Positions 32,615 to 40,669 are shown, counted from the stretch's first letter. The stretch: 40,669 bases of DNA from CAZLLV01 sp964560325 (GCA_964560325.1 CAZLLV010000407.1:1-40669); one strand, 5' to 3'. The notes: a model not told the origin generated them from the letters alone. A program made the numbers and translations.

Positions 32615-32968
32615 CTATGGGCACTGCCAGGAGCAGATGCAGAACTGGAGGGAGCCGTCTACGGGCGGGCAGTCCTGGTTGCGGTAGCAACTACTGCAGT
32701 CTAGGCTACACACGCCCCAGGTGGTGCAGCCCGACGCCGGTGCCGCCGGGACCGGCTCGAAGCCGTTCAGGACCTCCCGCAGGTCGATCGTCTCCTCGCC
32801 GGCGGCCGGACTCGCTCCACCGCACTCGGCGGTCGCGCCTACGGCCGGAGCGGCGAGGGCGACCACCGCGTCGGTTGGTGGTGCGGCCGGAACGCCCGGA
32901 CCTGCATACGCCGGGAGCGCCGCGATCATCAACGCCACCGACAGAACGATCGATACTTTCTTGGTCAT
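32615..32968 (-). CDS. Small secreted Cys-rich protein
   Basis: This 117-aa exported protein has a signal peptide (1-22, ending PAYA/G). An Ala/Pro-rich spacer (23-80) contains a single Cys. A compact C-terminal Cys domain follows, with cysteines spaced as CTTWGVCSLDCSSC, then QDC, then FCICSWQCP (eight Cys within about 36 residues). Even-numbered dense cysteines suggest disulfides or metal binding outside the cytoplasm. It could also be a precursor of a modified peptide, but no modifying enzyme is adjacent. AAGGAG lies 7-8 nt before ATG 32968, and a strong promoter is found about 130 bp upstream. Family not recognised. Confidence 0.75.
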   Translation of the reverse strand: MTKKVSIVLSVALMIAALPAYAGPGVPAAPPTDAVVALAAPAVGATAECGGASPAAGEETIDLREVLNGFEPVPAAPASGCTTWGVCSLDCSSCYRNQDCPPVDGSLQFCICSWQCP

Positions 32969-33096
32969 CCGAGACTCCTTTCGAACGGTGCTGCGTGGTC
33001 GAAATCCAGGTCGTGCGACGGCTCTCCGTCAGGCGCCTCGCGTCACCGCGACCCACCATCCGGCGCTACGACGCCCTTCACCCCTGGTCGCCACGA

Positions 33097-33126
33097 AATC
33101 TACAGACGAATCAGAAGCTATGTCAA
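33097..33126 (-). promoter_or_regulatory. Promoter for the Cys-rich secreted protein
   Basis: On the minus strand, TTGACA (33126-33121), an 18-bp spacer and TAGATT (33102-33097) lie in a local AT-rich patch. The predicted 5' leader to ATG 32968 is about 120 nt, unusually long for this window. Confidence 0.6.
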
Positions 33127-33158
33127 TGCGCAATTGCCGACTCGCGGCTTTTAGCGGC

Positions 33159-33707
33159 TCATGCACGGCGCCGGGCGGCGAGCGCCGCCGCCCCGGCGCC
33201 GTAGAGGAAGCACGAGACCAGGAAAAGCTTCACGCCGGGCGGTCCCACCACCACGAAGAGCCCGAAGAGCCCGAAGGTCAGGAGAGCGACGCCCGCGGTG
33301 ATCACCATCCGGCGGCGCCAGACCGAGCTCCGAAGCCACCGGCCGCTCCGTAGCGCGTGCGCCATCTGGCGGAGGGTGAAGGACTCCGACTGCCCGGAAA
33401 CCAGGAGGAGGTGCAGGATGCCGCCCATGAAGAGGGCGAAGCCGACGACAGTGGCGGAGAGCGTGAGCCGGAGCCCGGCCGAGCGGTGCCGGTCGAAGAA
33501 GGCGGCGAGCGGCCGGAGCGCCTCGGCTTCGTCGACCACGCGAACCGCCAGGTAGACGATCAGCGGAGAGACGACGCCGATGACTCCCGCGACCGCGGCC
33601 CGGGCGCGCGGCGGCAGGGCGGCCCGCCCGAACCCCCTCACGGCCCCCGCGATCAGGAGGAGGAAGAAGGCGATGGCCGCCAGGGTCGCGACGACGGTGC
33701 CGGTCAT
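33159..33707 (-). CDS. Membrane protein of unknown function
   Basis: This 182-aa inner-membrane protein has about five hydrophobic segments: TVVATLAAIAFFLLLIAGAV, AAVAGVIGVVSPLIVYLAV, LTLSATVVGFALFMGGILHL, MVITAGVALLTFGLFGLFVV and VKLFLVSCFLYGAGAAALA. A basic tail (RRRA) follows. Arg-rich loops sit between the segments. I recognise no family. ATG 33707 is the first start in a region with clear coding bias. It lies 62 bp from the VOC gene and may be co-transcribed with it. Confidence 0.75.
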   Translation of the reverse strand: MTGTVVATLAAIAFFLLLIAGAVRGFGRAALPPRARAAVAGVIGVVSPLIVYLAVRVVDEAEALRPLAAFFDRHRSAGLRLTLSATVVGFALFMGGILHLLLVSGQSESFTLRQMAHALRSGRWLRSSVWRRRMVITAGVALLTFGLFGLFVVVGPPGVKLFLVSCFLYGAGAAALAARRRA

Positions 33708-33769
33708 GGCTTCGGATGGTCCGGATCAGTCTATGCCGATCCAACCGATCCGAAGCCGGTGCGTGGCGA

Positions 33770-34180
33770 TCAGTCGCCGGCGGCGAAGTCGTACGGCTTC
33801 GGCTGCCACAGCTCGACCTTGTTGCCGTCCGGGTCGAGGAACCAGCCGAAGCGGCCGTAGGGCTGGTCGTCGACCTCGCCCACGATCTCGGCGCCGCCCT
33901 CCTTCACCTGGGCGAGCGCACCGTCGAGGTCGTCGACCATCAGGTTGAACATGAACTGCCGGTCCGACCCGCGGTCGGGGGCCGGATCGAAGTACTTCGT
34001 GTCGTGGGCGAAGGGCGACCAGACCGTCGCACCGCCCGCGGGTATCGCGTCGGGCTGGAAGGCCACGCCGCCCCAGCTCTCGTCGATCGGCGCGCCGAGC
34101 CACTTCGCGTACCACGCCCCGAGCGCCTTCGGGTCCTGCGACCGGAAGAAGATCCCACCCACGCCGAGCACTTTCGCCAT
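33770..34180 (-). CDS. VOC-superfamily protein (glyoxalase/bleomycin-resistance fold)
   Basis: This 136-aa single-domain protein has two beta-alpha-beta-beta-beta modules: LGVGGIFFRSQDPKALGAWY ... and FNLMVDDLDGALAQVKEGGA ... GRFGWFLDPDGNKVELWQP. The terminal DPDGNKVELWQP is the signature of glyoxalase-like VOC proteins and supplies the usual Glu metal ligand. The equivalent N-terminal His is not present, so the enzyme activity is uncertain. GGAGAGGAC precedes ATG 34180 closely. Confidence 0.88.
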   Translation of the reverse strand: MAKVLGVGGIFFRSQDPKALGAWYAKWLGAPIDESWGGVAFQPDAIPAGGATVWSPFAHDTKYFDPAPDRGSDRQFMFNLMVDDLDGALAQVKEGGAEIVGEVDDQPYGRFGWFLDPDGNKVELWQPKPYDFAAGD

Positions 34181-34209
34181 CGTCCTCTCCTTCTCTCGAC
34201 TCGTTCGCC

Positions 34210-34923
34210 CTACTCGTTCGCCAGGAAGTACTCGACCGTCGTCACCACCCGCACCCGCTTGTGCTCGGGCGAAAAGGGGTCGCGGTCCTCGATCGAGAAG
34301 TAGCCCTGCTGTGCCTTGCGGATCGCACCGACGCGGCTGCCGGAGTCGTCCGCGAACTGCTGGGCCGCGCGGCGGGCGTCGCGCGTGGCCTCGGCGATCA
34401 TCTCCGGCTTGACCGCCTCGAGGCCGGTGAACAGGTACTGCGTCGTGTACTCGTAGCTGCGGATCAGGGTCACGCCCTGGCGCACGAGATCGCCGGAGCG
34501 CTCGATGGCGGCCCGCGCGGCGTCGATCTTCGGCGTCCGCAGCGTCAGGGTCGTCTCGACCTGGTACCGGTCGACCGGCTGGTTGGCGTAGCCCTGGCCC
34601 TCGCGGTCGGTCACCCGCGGCGCCGAGAGCGACATCTCGGAGCCGTCGAAGCCGAGCCGGGTCAGGAACGCACGGATCGTCTCCGCGTCCTCCTCGACCC
34701 GACCCTGGAGCGCGGCCAGGTCGTTTCCGGTCACCGAGTAGACGATCGGCCAGAGCACGAGGTCGGCCGGTACCTCCCGCTCGGAGAGACCCTTGACGGT
34801 GACGTAGCGCTCGGCGGCGCGGGTGCGGTAGAGGGCGTTGCCGACCAGGGCGCCGAGGGCGGTGAGGCCGACGGCGAGGCAGAGCCCGAGAACGGTGGCG
34901 GCGAGGACGAGGCGGCGTTCCAA
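34210..34923 (-). CDS. SIMPL-domain (DUF541) membrane-anchored protein
   Basis: This 237-aa protein has one N-terminal membrane segment (LVLAATVLGLCLAVGLTALGALVG), then a SIMPL/DUF541 domain in the periplasm. Conserved features are YVTVKGLSEREVPADLVLWP, VEEDAETIRAFLTRLGFD, VDRYQVETTLTLRT and the C-terminal KRVRVVTTVEYFL. Members (E. coli YggE-like) are linked to envelope and oxidative stress, but the biochemical role is unclear. The start is TTG 34923, 7 nt after the stop of the 2TM gene, which implies one transcript. Confidence 0.85.
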   Translation of the reverse strand: MERRLVLAATVLGLCLAVGLTALGALVGNALYRTRAAERYVTVKGLSEREVPADLVLWPIVYSVTGNDLAALQGRVEEDAETIRAFLTRLGFDGSEMSLSAPRVTDREGQGYANQPVDRYQVETTLTLRTPKIDAARAAIERSGDLVRQGVTLIRSYEYTTQYLFTGLEAVKPEMIAEATRDARRAAQQFADDSGSRVGAIRKAQQGYFSIEDRDPFSPEHKRVRVVTTVEYFLANE

Positions 34924-34930
34924 GGCAAGC

Positions 34931-35188
34931 TCAGCGGGGTACGGGCGGCACCGGCGGAACCGCCGGCTGCTCGCGCTTGCGGACGTAGGCGAGGAAGGCC
35001 GCGAGCCCGCCGGCGACCGCGATCGCGCTGAGCACCCGGATCAGGCTGATGACCCACGCGATCCCGATCCCGAGCGCCGCCCACTGCACCCACCACTCCC
35101 CGGGCGAGGTCATCCAGTTGATGACGAAGAGCATGAGCAGGACCAGCGGACCGACGAACAGGAACTTGACGGCTTTGAGCGTCTTCAT
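34931..35188 (-). CDS. Small two-helix membrane protein
   Basis: This 85-aa protein has a membrane segment at about 8-26 (FLFVGPLVLLMLFVINWM) and one or two more at about 35-65 (AALGIGIAWVISLIRVLSAI, AVAGGLAAFLAYV). It ends in a basic then Pro-rich tail. It resembles generic 2TM-domain proteins; no function is assignable. AAGGAGGAG precedes ATG 35188. It is the first gene before the SIMPL gene on the same strand. Confidence 0.75.
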   Translation of the reverse strand: MKTLKAVKFLFVGPLVLLMLFVINWMTSPGEWWVQWAALGIGIAWVISLIRVLSAIAVAGGLAAFLAYVRKREQPAVPPVPPVPR

Positions 35189-35290
35189 GGCATCTCCTCC
35201 TTCGGATGCTTCCGACTACGAGAGCTGGGACCGACGGGTTGCAGTGAGTCTACCCGAGCGGCGCCGAGAGCATCCTGCCGCCCCCTCCGT

Positions 35291-36994
35291 CTATTGCGGC
35301 CGCCTTCGAGGTCCGCGGCTGCCGCGCTGCTTCCAGATGTCGGAGTAGAGGATGTTCCCGACCAGCAGGAATCCGCACGCCGCCGCGGCGAGGAAGAGGA
35401 GCATCGCGATCCCCGGGTAACCGAAGAGCGTGAACGAGGTCTCGACCCCCATCAGCAGTGCCGCTCCGACGATCAGGGCCCCCAGCACCATGGCGAGCGC
35501 GATCCGGTTGGCGATCTTCTGCAGGTGGTCCATCAGCAGGCGCTCGTCGATCACCTGCAGCCGCAGCTCCAGCTCGTTGTGCAGCACCGACTCGAACAGC
35601 CGGTTCAGCCGCGCCGGAAGCTGCTGCACGAACTCGTTCAGGTCGAGAAGCGCCGAGAACATGTTGCCGGGCGACAGGCTCTTGAGCATGTGCCGCCGCA
35701 TCAGCGAGTCGGCGTGCGACCGGATCGCCGAGGTCGGGTCGAGATCGGGATCGAGCGCCCGGCTCACCTCGTCCAGATGGAGCAGCGTCTTGCCCAGCAT
35801 GGTCAGCTCCGACGGCGGCCGGATCCCCGACTCGGCCGTCCGCCGCGCGAGCTCGAGGATCACCCGCCCCAGGTTGAGCTCGGCGAGCGACGCGTCGTGG
35901 AACGTGTGCACCAGGTCCGCGATCTCGCGCGTGAACCGCCGCTCGTCGAAGTCGTCCAGGCGCTTGCCGATCTGGATCGTGATCTGCGCCACTTCGTTCC
36001 CCTTGCCGTCGGCGAGCGCCAGCACCAGCTTCAAGAGGTGCTCCTGCATGCGCTCGTCGACACGCCCGACCATCCCCAGGTCGACGACGCCGATCCGGTG
36101 GTCCGGGGTCACCAGGATGTTTCCCGGATGCGGATCGGCGTGGAAGAAGCCCTCGATCAGGATTCCGTCGAGGTAGGCGCGGGCGAGCTCCTCGGCGAGC
36201 CCCGCGCCGTCGAGCTCGGTGCGGAGGATCGCGGGCAGCTCGGTGACCTTGGTCCCCGGGACGTACTCCATCGTCAGGACCCGCGAGGTCGAGTAGTCGG
36301 GGATCGGCTCGGGCACCACGATCCGCCGGTAGGCGCGCAGGCTGTGCTTCAGGTGCGAGAGGTTCTGCGCCTCCATGCGGTAGTCGAGCTCGCGCAGCAA
36401 CGAGCGCCGGAACTCGTCCATCATGTCGCTGAAGGCGAGCCGGCGGCCGATCTCCGTGTGGTGGTCGAGGAACTCGGCGATCTCGCCGAAGGCGGCCAGG
36501 TCCTCGAGCACCGTCTCGCGCACGTCCGGCCGCTGCACCTTGACCGCCACCTCCCGCCCGTCGCGCAGCCGCGCCCGGTGGACCTGCGCGAGCGAAGCGG
36601 CGGCGCGCGGCACGGCGTCGAACTCGGAGAACGCCTTCGAGATGCGCACCCCCAGCTCCGCCTGCACCACCTTCTCCACCTCCTCGAACGGGAAGGGCTC
36701 GACCCGGTCCTGGAGCCGCGCCAGCGCCTCCAGGTAGGGCACCGGCAACAGATCCGAGCGCGAAGAGAGGATCTGGCCCAGCTTGACGAAGGTCGGCCCG
36801 AGCGCTTCGAGGTCGGCCGCGAGGGCTTCCGGGGCGCCGTCGGGCCCGGTCGGCTCGACCGGCTCCGAGTCGTCCTCGAACAGTCCCCGGTCGGCTTCGA
36901 CCGCGCGCGCCACGTCGCCGCGGCCGTACTTGAGCAGCAGCCGTGCGACATCCTTGTAGCGCCGGAGATGCTCCGGCTTCATCGAGAGCGTCAT
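35291..36994 (-). CDS. ABC1/AarF/UbiB-family atypical kinase
   Basis: This 567-aa protein is of the UbiB/ADCK family, required for quinone biosynthesis or lipid homeostasis in many organisms. Sequence features in order are FVKLGQILSSRSDLLP (KxGQ motif), AAASLAQVHRA (Ala-rich loop), VAVKVQRP with the ATP-site Lys, LLRELDYRMEAQN, FFHADPHPGNILV and VVDLGMVG. Two hydrophobic helices (about 500-550) anchor the C-terminus. ATG 36994 was chosen from the family N-terminus and GGGGGA 9 nt upstream. An open frame continues much further upstream but is an antisense artefact. It is divergent from the PLP decarboxylase gene. Confidence 0.92.
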   Translation of the reverse strand: MTLSMKPEHLRRYKDVARLLLKYGRGDVARAVEADRGLFEDDSEPVEPTGPDGAPEALAADLEALGPTFVKLGQILSSRSDLLPVPYLEALARLQDRVEPFPFEEVEKVVQAELGVRISKAFSEFDAVPRAAASLAQVHRARLRDGREVAVKVQRPDVRETVLEDLAAFGEIAEFLDHHTEIGRRLAFSDMMDEFRRSLLRELDYRMEAQNLSHLKHSLRAYRRIVVPEPIPDYSTSRVLTMEYVPGTKVTELPAILRTELDGAGLAEELARAYLDGILIEGFFHADPHPGNILVTPDHRIGVVDLGMVGRVDERMQEHLLKLVLALADGKGNEVAQITIQIGKRLDDFDERRFTREIADLVHTFHDASLAELNLGRVILELARRTAESGIRPPSELTMLGKTLLHLDEVSRALDPDLDPTSAIRSHADSLMRRHMLKSLSPGNMFSALLDLNEFVQQLPARLNRLFESVLHNELELRLQVIDERLLMDHLQKIANRIALAMVLGALIVGAALLMGVETSFTLFGYPGIAMLLFLAAAACGFLLVGNILYSDIWKQRGSRGPRRRPQ

Positions 36995-37076
36995 GGAATC
37001 GTGTCCCCCTTTATTGGATCGCCGGATCGATGCTCGCGATCCGCTCCGTCCACATTCCATTTCAAGATCGACGCCA

Positions 37077-37106
37077 GCCCGCTCCCGGTGCGGGGCGGGA
37101 GCGGGC
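37077..37106. other. Strong stem-loop in the divergent promoter region
   Basis: GCCCGCTCCCG (37077-37087) is an exact inverted match to 37096-37106, with an 8-nt loop. It lies in the 186-bp gap between the UbiB-family gene and the PLP-enzyme gene, without T-tracts. It may be a leader structure or protein-binding site; function unknown. Confidence 0.45.
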
Positions 37107-37180
37107 GCCGGTGCAGTCTGTGCATCGAGATCGAATCGTGAAATCTCGGAGCTGAAACATTCGAAAGAAGGAGCCATTCC

Positions 37181-38878
37181 ATGGAGACCTGGTCCCGCGA
37201 TCTCGACCTCCGGTCGCTCGCCGACCGCTTCGGTACGCCGCTCTACGTCCACCACCAGCCCTCGCTGGTCCGAAACCTGCGCCGGTGGAGCGAGCTGGTC
37301 GGCGCGCCGGGCAACGTCCTCTACCCGGTCAAGGCGAACCCGTCGCCGACCGTCCTGCGGACCGTCGCGAGCCTCGGCAGTGGCGCCGACTGCGCTTCGG
37401 GGATCGAGGTGAGCCTGGCGCTCGAGGCGGGCGTCCCGCTCGACCGGATCAGCTACAACTCGCCCGCGCCGGAGCCGGCCCTCGCCCGCTGGCTGCTGCG
37501 GGCCGGCGGCACGGTGGTCGCCGACTCGGCCGAGATGCTCGACGCGCTCTCGAGCGAGCCCGCGCCCGGCGAGGTGACCGGCCGCCTCTTCGTGCGCGTG
37601 AACCCGGGCGGGCTCCCCGGCTACAAGATCCCCTCCGAGGTCCAGAAGTACACCGCGCACGGCGCCGCCACCAGCCAGTTCGGGATTCCGTCCGAGGAGG
37701 TGGCGGAGAGGATCGCCGGCCATCCGCTGCCGGTGACCGGCCTCCACGTCCACGTCGGCACCCAGATGGACAACCTCGACACCTTCGTCCAGGGGGTGCG
37801 CTTCCTCCACCGGTTGAAGGATCTCCTGGAGGCCGAGACCCGGCACCGGATCGACACCCTCAACCTGGGCGGCGGCCTCGGCATCCCGTTCGGCGACGAC
37901 CAGGAGTTCCCGACGATCGAGGAGCTGGTGGCGGCGCTCCGGCCCGAGCTCTCCCCCGCGCTGCGTTACGAGGTCGAGCCGGGCAACGCCCTGGTCGGCG
38001 ACACCTTCGCCCTGCTCACCCGCGTGGTCGCCACCAAGGAGGCGCGTGGCAAGCGCTGGGCGATCGCCGACGTCGGCACCGACCAGCTCGTCAAGCACAC
38101 GGTGGCGCGCTGGGAGCACCAGATCCTCGGCCCCGACGGTCGCCCGCTGCCGACCGAGGGGCCGGACGGGCTCGCCGGCCCCCTCTGCTTCGCCGGCGAC
38201 GTGCTGCTGCCGGAGACCGACCTCGGTGGCGTCGAGACCGGCGAGCTGCTGCTCGTCCAGCACACCGGCGCCTACTGCGAGGCGGTGTCGAGCCGCTTCA
38301 ACGGGCGCCGGTCGCCGGCGCACGCGGTGATCGGACCGGACGGCGAGGCGCGGCCGGCACGCCGCCGGGAGGACGTGTTCTACGACCCGGGCCACCAGAC
38401 CTGGCTGCCGGAGAGCCGGCTGTCGGCCGAGGGCGACCCCGAGCCGATCGAGCCGCGGCGTGTCGCCGCCCTCCAGAGCCGCTACATGGCCGAGCACGCG
38501 GCGCAGGACGCCTACGAGATATTGGAGGTCCGGCGCACCGGTCCCGGCGCCTACTCGATGCGGTTCAGCGTCACCGGCGCGGTCGACTTCGTCGCCATGC
38601 CGCTCGCCGTCCGCCTGGTCGGCGACGCGACCATCGTCGCCGCCGGCCTGGAGATGGGCTGGGAATCGAAGCGGGCGCCGGTCTGGGCGACGCGGCTCTC
38701 GATGTGCTGCGGCGGCGTGCTGCCGATGGGCGAGGTCGAGTGCCGGATCGTCCTCACCGCGCTCGCACCCAGCCCCAGGATCGGGGTCCGCGCCACGGCG
38801 ACCGCGTACTACCGGCTGGGCGAGGGCGAGGTGAGTGGCACCGCGGCGGTGGTGATCCCGGAGGAAGCGGTCGCCTGA
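37181..38878 (+). CDS. PLP fold-III decarboxylase (LysA-like) fused to an unknown C-terminal domain
   Basis: This 565-aa protein begins as a group IV amino-acid decarboxylase related to diaminopimelate decarboxylase. The PLP Lys51 is in LYPVKANPS, followed by HVHVGTQ, the phosphate loop LNLGGGLGIPF and EPGNALVG (usually EPGR). The substrate loop reads CFAGDVLLPETD instead of the usual CGPxCESxD, so substrate probably differs from meso-DAP. TGAYCEAVSSRFNGR closes the barrel domain at about 380. The last about 135 residues (from SRYMAEHAAQDAYEILEVRR) are beta-rich and not part of LysA. A hotdog-like fold is possible but unproven. AAGAAGGAG lies 8 nt before ATG 37181. No lysine genes are nearby. 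Confidence 0.82.
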   Translation: METWSRDLDLRSLADRFGTPLYVHHQPSLVRNLRRWSELVGAPGNVLYPVKANPSPTVLRTVASLGSGADCASGIEVSLALEAGVPLDRISYNSPAPEPALARWLLRAGGTVVADSAEMLDALSSEPAPGEVTGRLFVRVNPGGLPGYKIPSEVQKYTAHGAATSQFGIPSEEVAERIAGHPLPVTGLHVHVGTQMDNLDTFVQGVRFLHRLKDLLEAETRHRIDTLNLGGGLGIPFGDDQEFPTIEELVAALRPELSPALRYEVEPGNALVGDTFALLTRVVATKEARGKRWAIADVGTDQLVKHTVARWEHQILGPDGRPLPTEGPDGLAGPLCFAGDVLLPETDLGGVETGELLLVQHTGAYCEAVSSRFNGRRSPAHAVIGPDGEARPARRREDVFYDPGHQTWLPESRLSAEGDPEPIEPRRVAALQSRYMAEHAAQDAYEILEVRRTGPGAYSMRFSVTGAVDFVAMPLAVRLVGDATIVAAGLEMGWESKRAPVWATRLSMCCGGVLPMGEVECRIVLTALAPSPRIGVRATATAYYRLGEGEVSGTAAVVIPEEAVA

Positions 38879-38898
38879 CCGCCGGTCATTCGGCGGCT

Positions 38899-38918
38899 CC
38901 GCGACCCCTAAGTCGCGG
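38899..38918. terminator. Stem-loop after the PLP-enzyme gene
   Basis: CCGCGAC (38899-38905) pairs perfectly with GTCGCGG (38912-38918) across CCCTAA, 21 nt after the stop. There is no T-tract, so it could be a Rho-assisted end or 3' stabiliser. Confidence 0.45.
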
Positions 38919-38940
38919 CGGTCACGGGGGAAACGCGTGC

Positions 38941-38946
38941 TATCCT
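38941..38946 (+). promoter_or_regulatory. -10-like hexamer before the GGDEF/EAL gene
   Basis: TATCCT ends 10 nt before ATG 38957, giving a predicted leader of about 4 nt. No -35 or Shine-Dalgarno is evident. Confidence 0.4.
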
Positions 38947-38956
38947 CCGCCGAAGA

Positions 38957-40669
38957 ATGACTCGCAGAGACCCGTCCGGCGGACGGGAGTCGGCGCTCGT
39001 CGAGCAGGCCGCCCGGATTGCCGGACTGAGCAATTTCGAGACGCCCAGCCTCGAAGCGGTGGAGCGGCGCAGGATCCAGCTCTGGATCGTGGCGTCCCTC
39101 CTCCTGCTGTCGGTCGGGGGCGGCCTCGCGCTCGCCGCGGGCGGCGGCATCGAGACCCTGCCGCCCTGGCTCTCCCCGCGGGTGGTCCAGTACGGGATCG
39201 TCGCCCTGGTCGTCCTCTTCTGCGCCTACTCCTTCGAGAAGGAGCTGTCGCTGCGCCGCCTCGCCCACCTGCTGGTCGAGGAGCGGGTGCTGACCGCCGC
39301 CCTGACCAACCGCCTGCGGGAGATCGGGTCGCTGCTCGCGGCCGGCAAGGCGATCAACCTCGGGCTCGACCTCGACCAGGTGCTCTCGACCATCGCGCAC
39401 TCGGCCCTCGACCTGCTCGACGGCAGCGACGCGTCGATCATGCTCACCTCGGGCGGCCGCGAGCTGCGCACGGTGGTCACCGCCGGCCGCAGCGCCGCCG
39501 ACGGTGCGCGCGTGGCGTTCGGCGAAGGGATCGCGGGCCGTGTGGCGGCGAGCCAGGAGCCGCTCCTGATCTCGGGCCGCATCCACCACGTCGAGCCCAA
39601 GGAGCGGCGCCACGACCGCCCGCCGGCGCCGACCAGCGCCATGTCGGTGCCGCTCCTCCACCGCGGCTCGCTCCTGGGCGTGCTGAACGTCAACGCCGGG
39701 CCGGACCGCCACTACACCGAGCACGACCTGCGGGCGCTGTCGCTCTTCGGCGAGCAGGCGGCGTCCGCCATCGCCAACGCCCAGCTCTACCAGGCGCAGC
39801 GGCTGATGGCGTCGCAGAAGCTCTTCCAGGCGCTCCACGACGGCCTGACCCGGCTGCCCAACCGCGCCCTCTTCCTGGAACGGGTGCAGCGGGCGCTCGC
39901 CCGGCAGCGGCGCGAAGACCAGCGCGTCGCGCTCCTGCTCCTCGACCTCGGCGACTTCAAGCGCATCAACGACAGCCTCGGCCACGCCGCGGGCGACGAG
40001 GTGCTGATCGCCTTCGCCGAGCGGGTCAGGAGCTCGGTGCGCACCGGCGACACGGTGGCGCGGATCGGCGGCGACGAGTTCGCCGTGCTGGTGGAGGACG
40101 TGCGGACGGTCGAGGAGACCCTCCAGGCGGCCGAACGCCTCCAGGGCCTGCTCGCCAGCCCGTTCGTGGTCGGCAACCGGGAGGTGCGGCTCTCCGGCTC
40201 GGTCGGGATCGCGATCGAGGAGCCGGGCGCCGCCACCAGTCACGAGGATCTGCTGCGCAACGCCGACACCGCCCTCCACGCCGCGCAGGAGAAGGGCATG
40301 GGCCAGGTCGTGGTGTTCGAGCGCGCCATGCACACGCGGGCGTTGCGCCGCCTCCACCTGGAGGCCGAGCTGCGGCGCGCGCTCGCCGACGACGAGCTCG
40401 AGGTCCACTTCCAGCCGATCTGCGACCTGGCGACCGGCCGCACCGTCGGCACCGAGGCGCTGGTGCGCTGGCGTCACCCGGAGCGCGGCCTGCTGCCCGC
40501 CTCCGCGTTCGTGCCGTTCGCCGAGCACGCCGGCATCCTGGCCGAGATCGACGCCTGGGTGCTCGAGGAGTCGTGCCGGGTGGCACGGCGGCTGCTGGTC
40601 GCGCCCCGGGTCGAAAGCCCGCTTCGGATGAACGTCAACCTCTCCCCCAGCCGCCTGCGCGACGAGACC
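38957..40669 (+). CDS. Membrane-bound GAF-GGDEF-EAL cyclic-di-GMP protein (3' end beyond window)
   Basis: About 571 residues are visible. Two membrane helices (about 37-60 and 75-95) are followed by a GAF-like sensor (about 130-275, GEGIAGRVAASQEPLLISG, SAMSVPLLHRGSLLGVLNV). A GGDEF domain has DGLTRLPNR, and RIGGDEFAVL at about 368-377. RTGD, five residues before GGDEF, is an intact inhibitory I-site. The EAL domain starts at about 475 (LEVHFQPICDL) and has TEALVRWRHPERGLLP near 498; it is cut by the window edge at NVNLSPSRLRDE. Synthase activity is predicted; phosphodiesterase activity needs the missing part. Confidence 0.92.
   Translation, partial: MTRRDPSGGRESALVEQAARIAGLSNFETPSLEAVERRRIQLWIVASLLLLSVGGGLALAAGGGIETLPPWLSPRVVQYGIVALVVLFCAYSFEKELSLRRLAHLLVEERVLTAALTNRLREIGSLLAAGKAINLGLDLDQVLSTIAHSALDLLDGSDASIMLTSGGRELRTVVTAGRSAADGARVAFGEGIAGRVAASQEPLLISGRIHHVEPKERRHDRPPAPTSAMSVPLLHRGSLLGVLNVNAGPDRHYTEHDLRALSLFGEQAASAIANAQLYQAQRLMASQKLFQALHDGLTRLPNRALFLERVQRALARQRREDQRVALLLLDLGDFKRINDSLGHAAGDEVLIAFAERVRSSVRTGDTVARIGGDEFAVLVEDVRTVEETLQAAERLQGLLASPFVVGNREVRLSGSVGIAIEEPGAATSHEDLLRNADTALHAAQEKGMGQVVVFERAMHTRALRRLHLEAELRRALADDELEVHFQPICDLATGRTVGTEALVRWRHPERGLLPASAFVPFAEHAGILAEIDAWVLEESCRVARRLLVAPRVESPLRMNVNLSPSRLRDET

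Noticed and set aside
35291..40528. A single open minus-strand frame of 1745 codons spanning three genes
   Set aside because: Only the part up to 36994 has UbiB-family motifs. The rest is antisense to the PLP decarboxylase and GGDEF/EAL genes, whose plus-strand motifs are unmistakable. Stop-free antisense frames are expected at this GC content.

Overview
This is a gene-dense chromosomal window of very high GC (about 70 % by eye, with strong G/C preference at third codon positions) from a Gram-negative-type bacterium. It encodes an outer-membrane-barrel-like protein, a lipoprotein with a lipobox, and several Sec-exported proteins. Two secreted metzincin proteases carry C-terminal domains that I recall from Acidobacteriota of the Thermoanaerobaculia type. 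Assignment to that group is an inference from those domains and from composition. No rRNA, tRNA, CRISPR array, transposase or prophage gene was seen. Both window ends cut genes: an Ada-type gene on the left and a GGDEF/EAL gene on the right.

Layout: (1) 1-6059: Ada methyltransferase/regulator, a sulfite-oxidase-family molybdoenzyme, a secreted reprolysin-like protease with two C-terminal repeats, a Pro/Glu-rich membrane-anchored protein, and an MDR quinone oxidoreductase. (2) 6139-9134: acyl-CoA dehydrogenase and a DMT exporter. (3) 9191-12560, an accessory island: VapBC toxin-antitoxin pair, a 5'-truncated ORF remnant, and a TIR-NB-ARC-TPR protein (NLR-like STAND ATPase) with nearly identical 126-bp TPR repeats. 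(4) 12770-17528: matrixin-like protease, asnS, rnc, and an alpha/beta hydrolase. (5) 17523-22718: a 1314-residue patatin-family protein whose catalytic Ser and Asp are separated by a many-pass membrane region, behind an MBL-fold lipoprotein. (6) 22915-28460: mutL, a small HExxH protein, a threonine aldolase, a barrel-like protein, and a DUF433/DUF5615 toxin-antitoxin-like pair next to an XRE regulator. (7) 28705-32483: ftsY-ribD-ribE-hypothetical operon. (8) 32615-36994: a secreted Cys-rich peptide, small membrane proteins, a VOC protein, a SIMPL protein, and a UbiB-family kinase. (9) 37181-40669: a PLP fold-III decarboxylase fused to an unknown C-terminal domain, and a GAF-GGDEF-EAL protein.

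Window-wide patterns: many genes lack a Shine-Dalgarno sequence and instead have a TANNNT-like -10 hexamer 6-10 nt before the start codon, which suggests leaderless or near-leaderless mRNAs. Co-directional genes are often coupled by 4-base GTGA or TTGA overlaps. A palindromic intergenic repeat of about 90 bp occurs three times. The strongest candidates for undescribed biology are the membrane-split patatin with its MBL partner, the TIR-NLR island, and the PLP-decarboxylase fusion.
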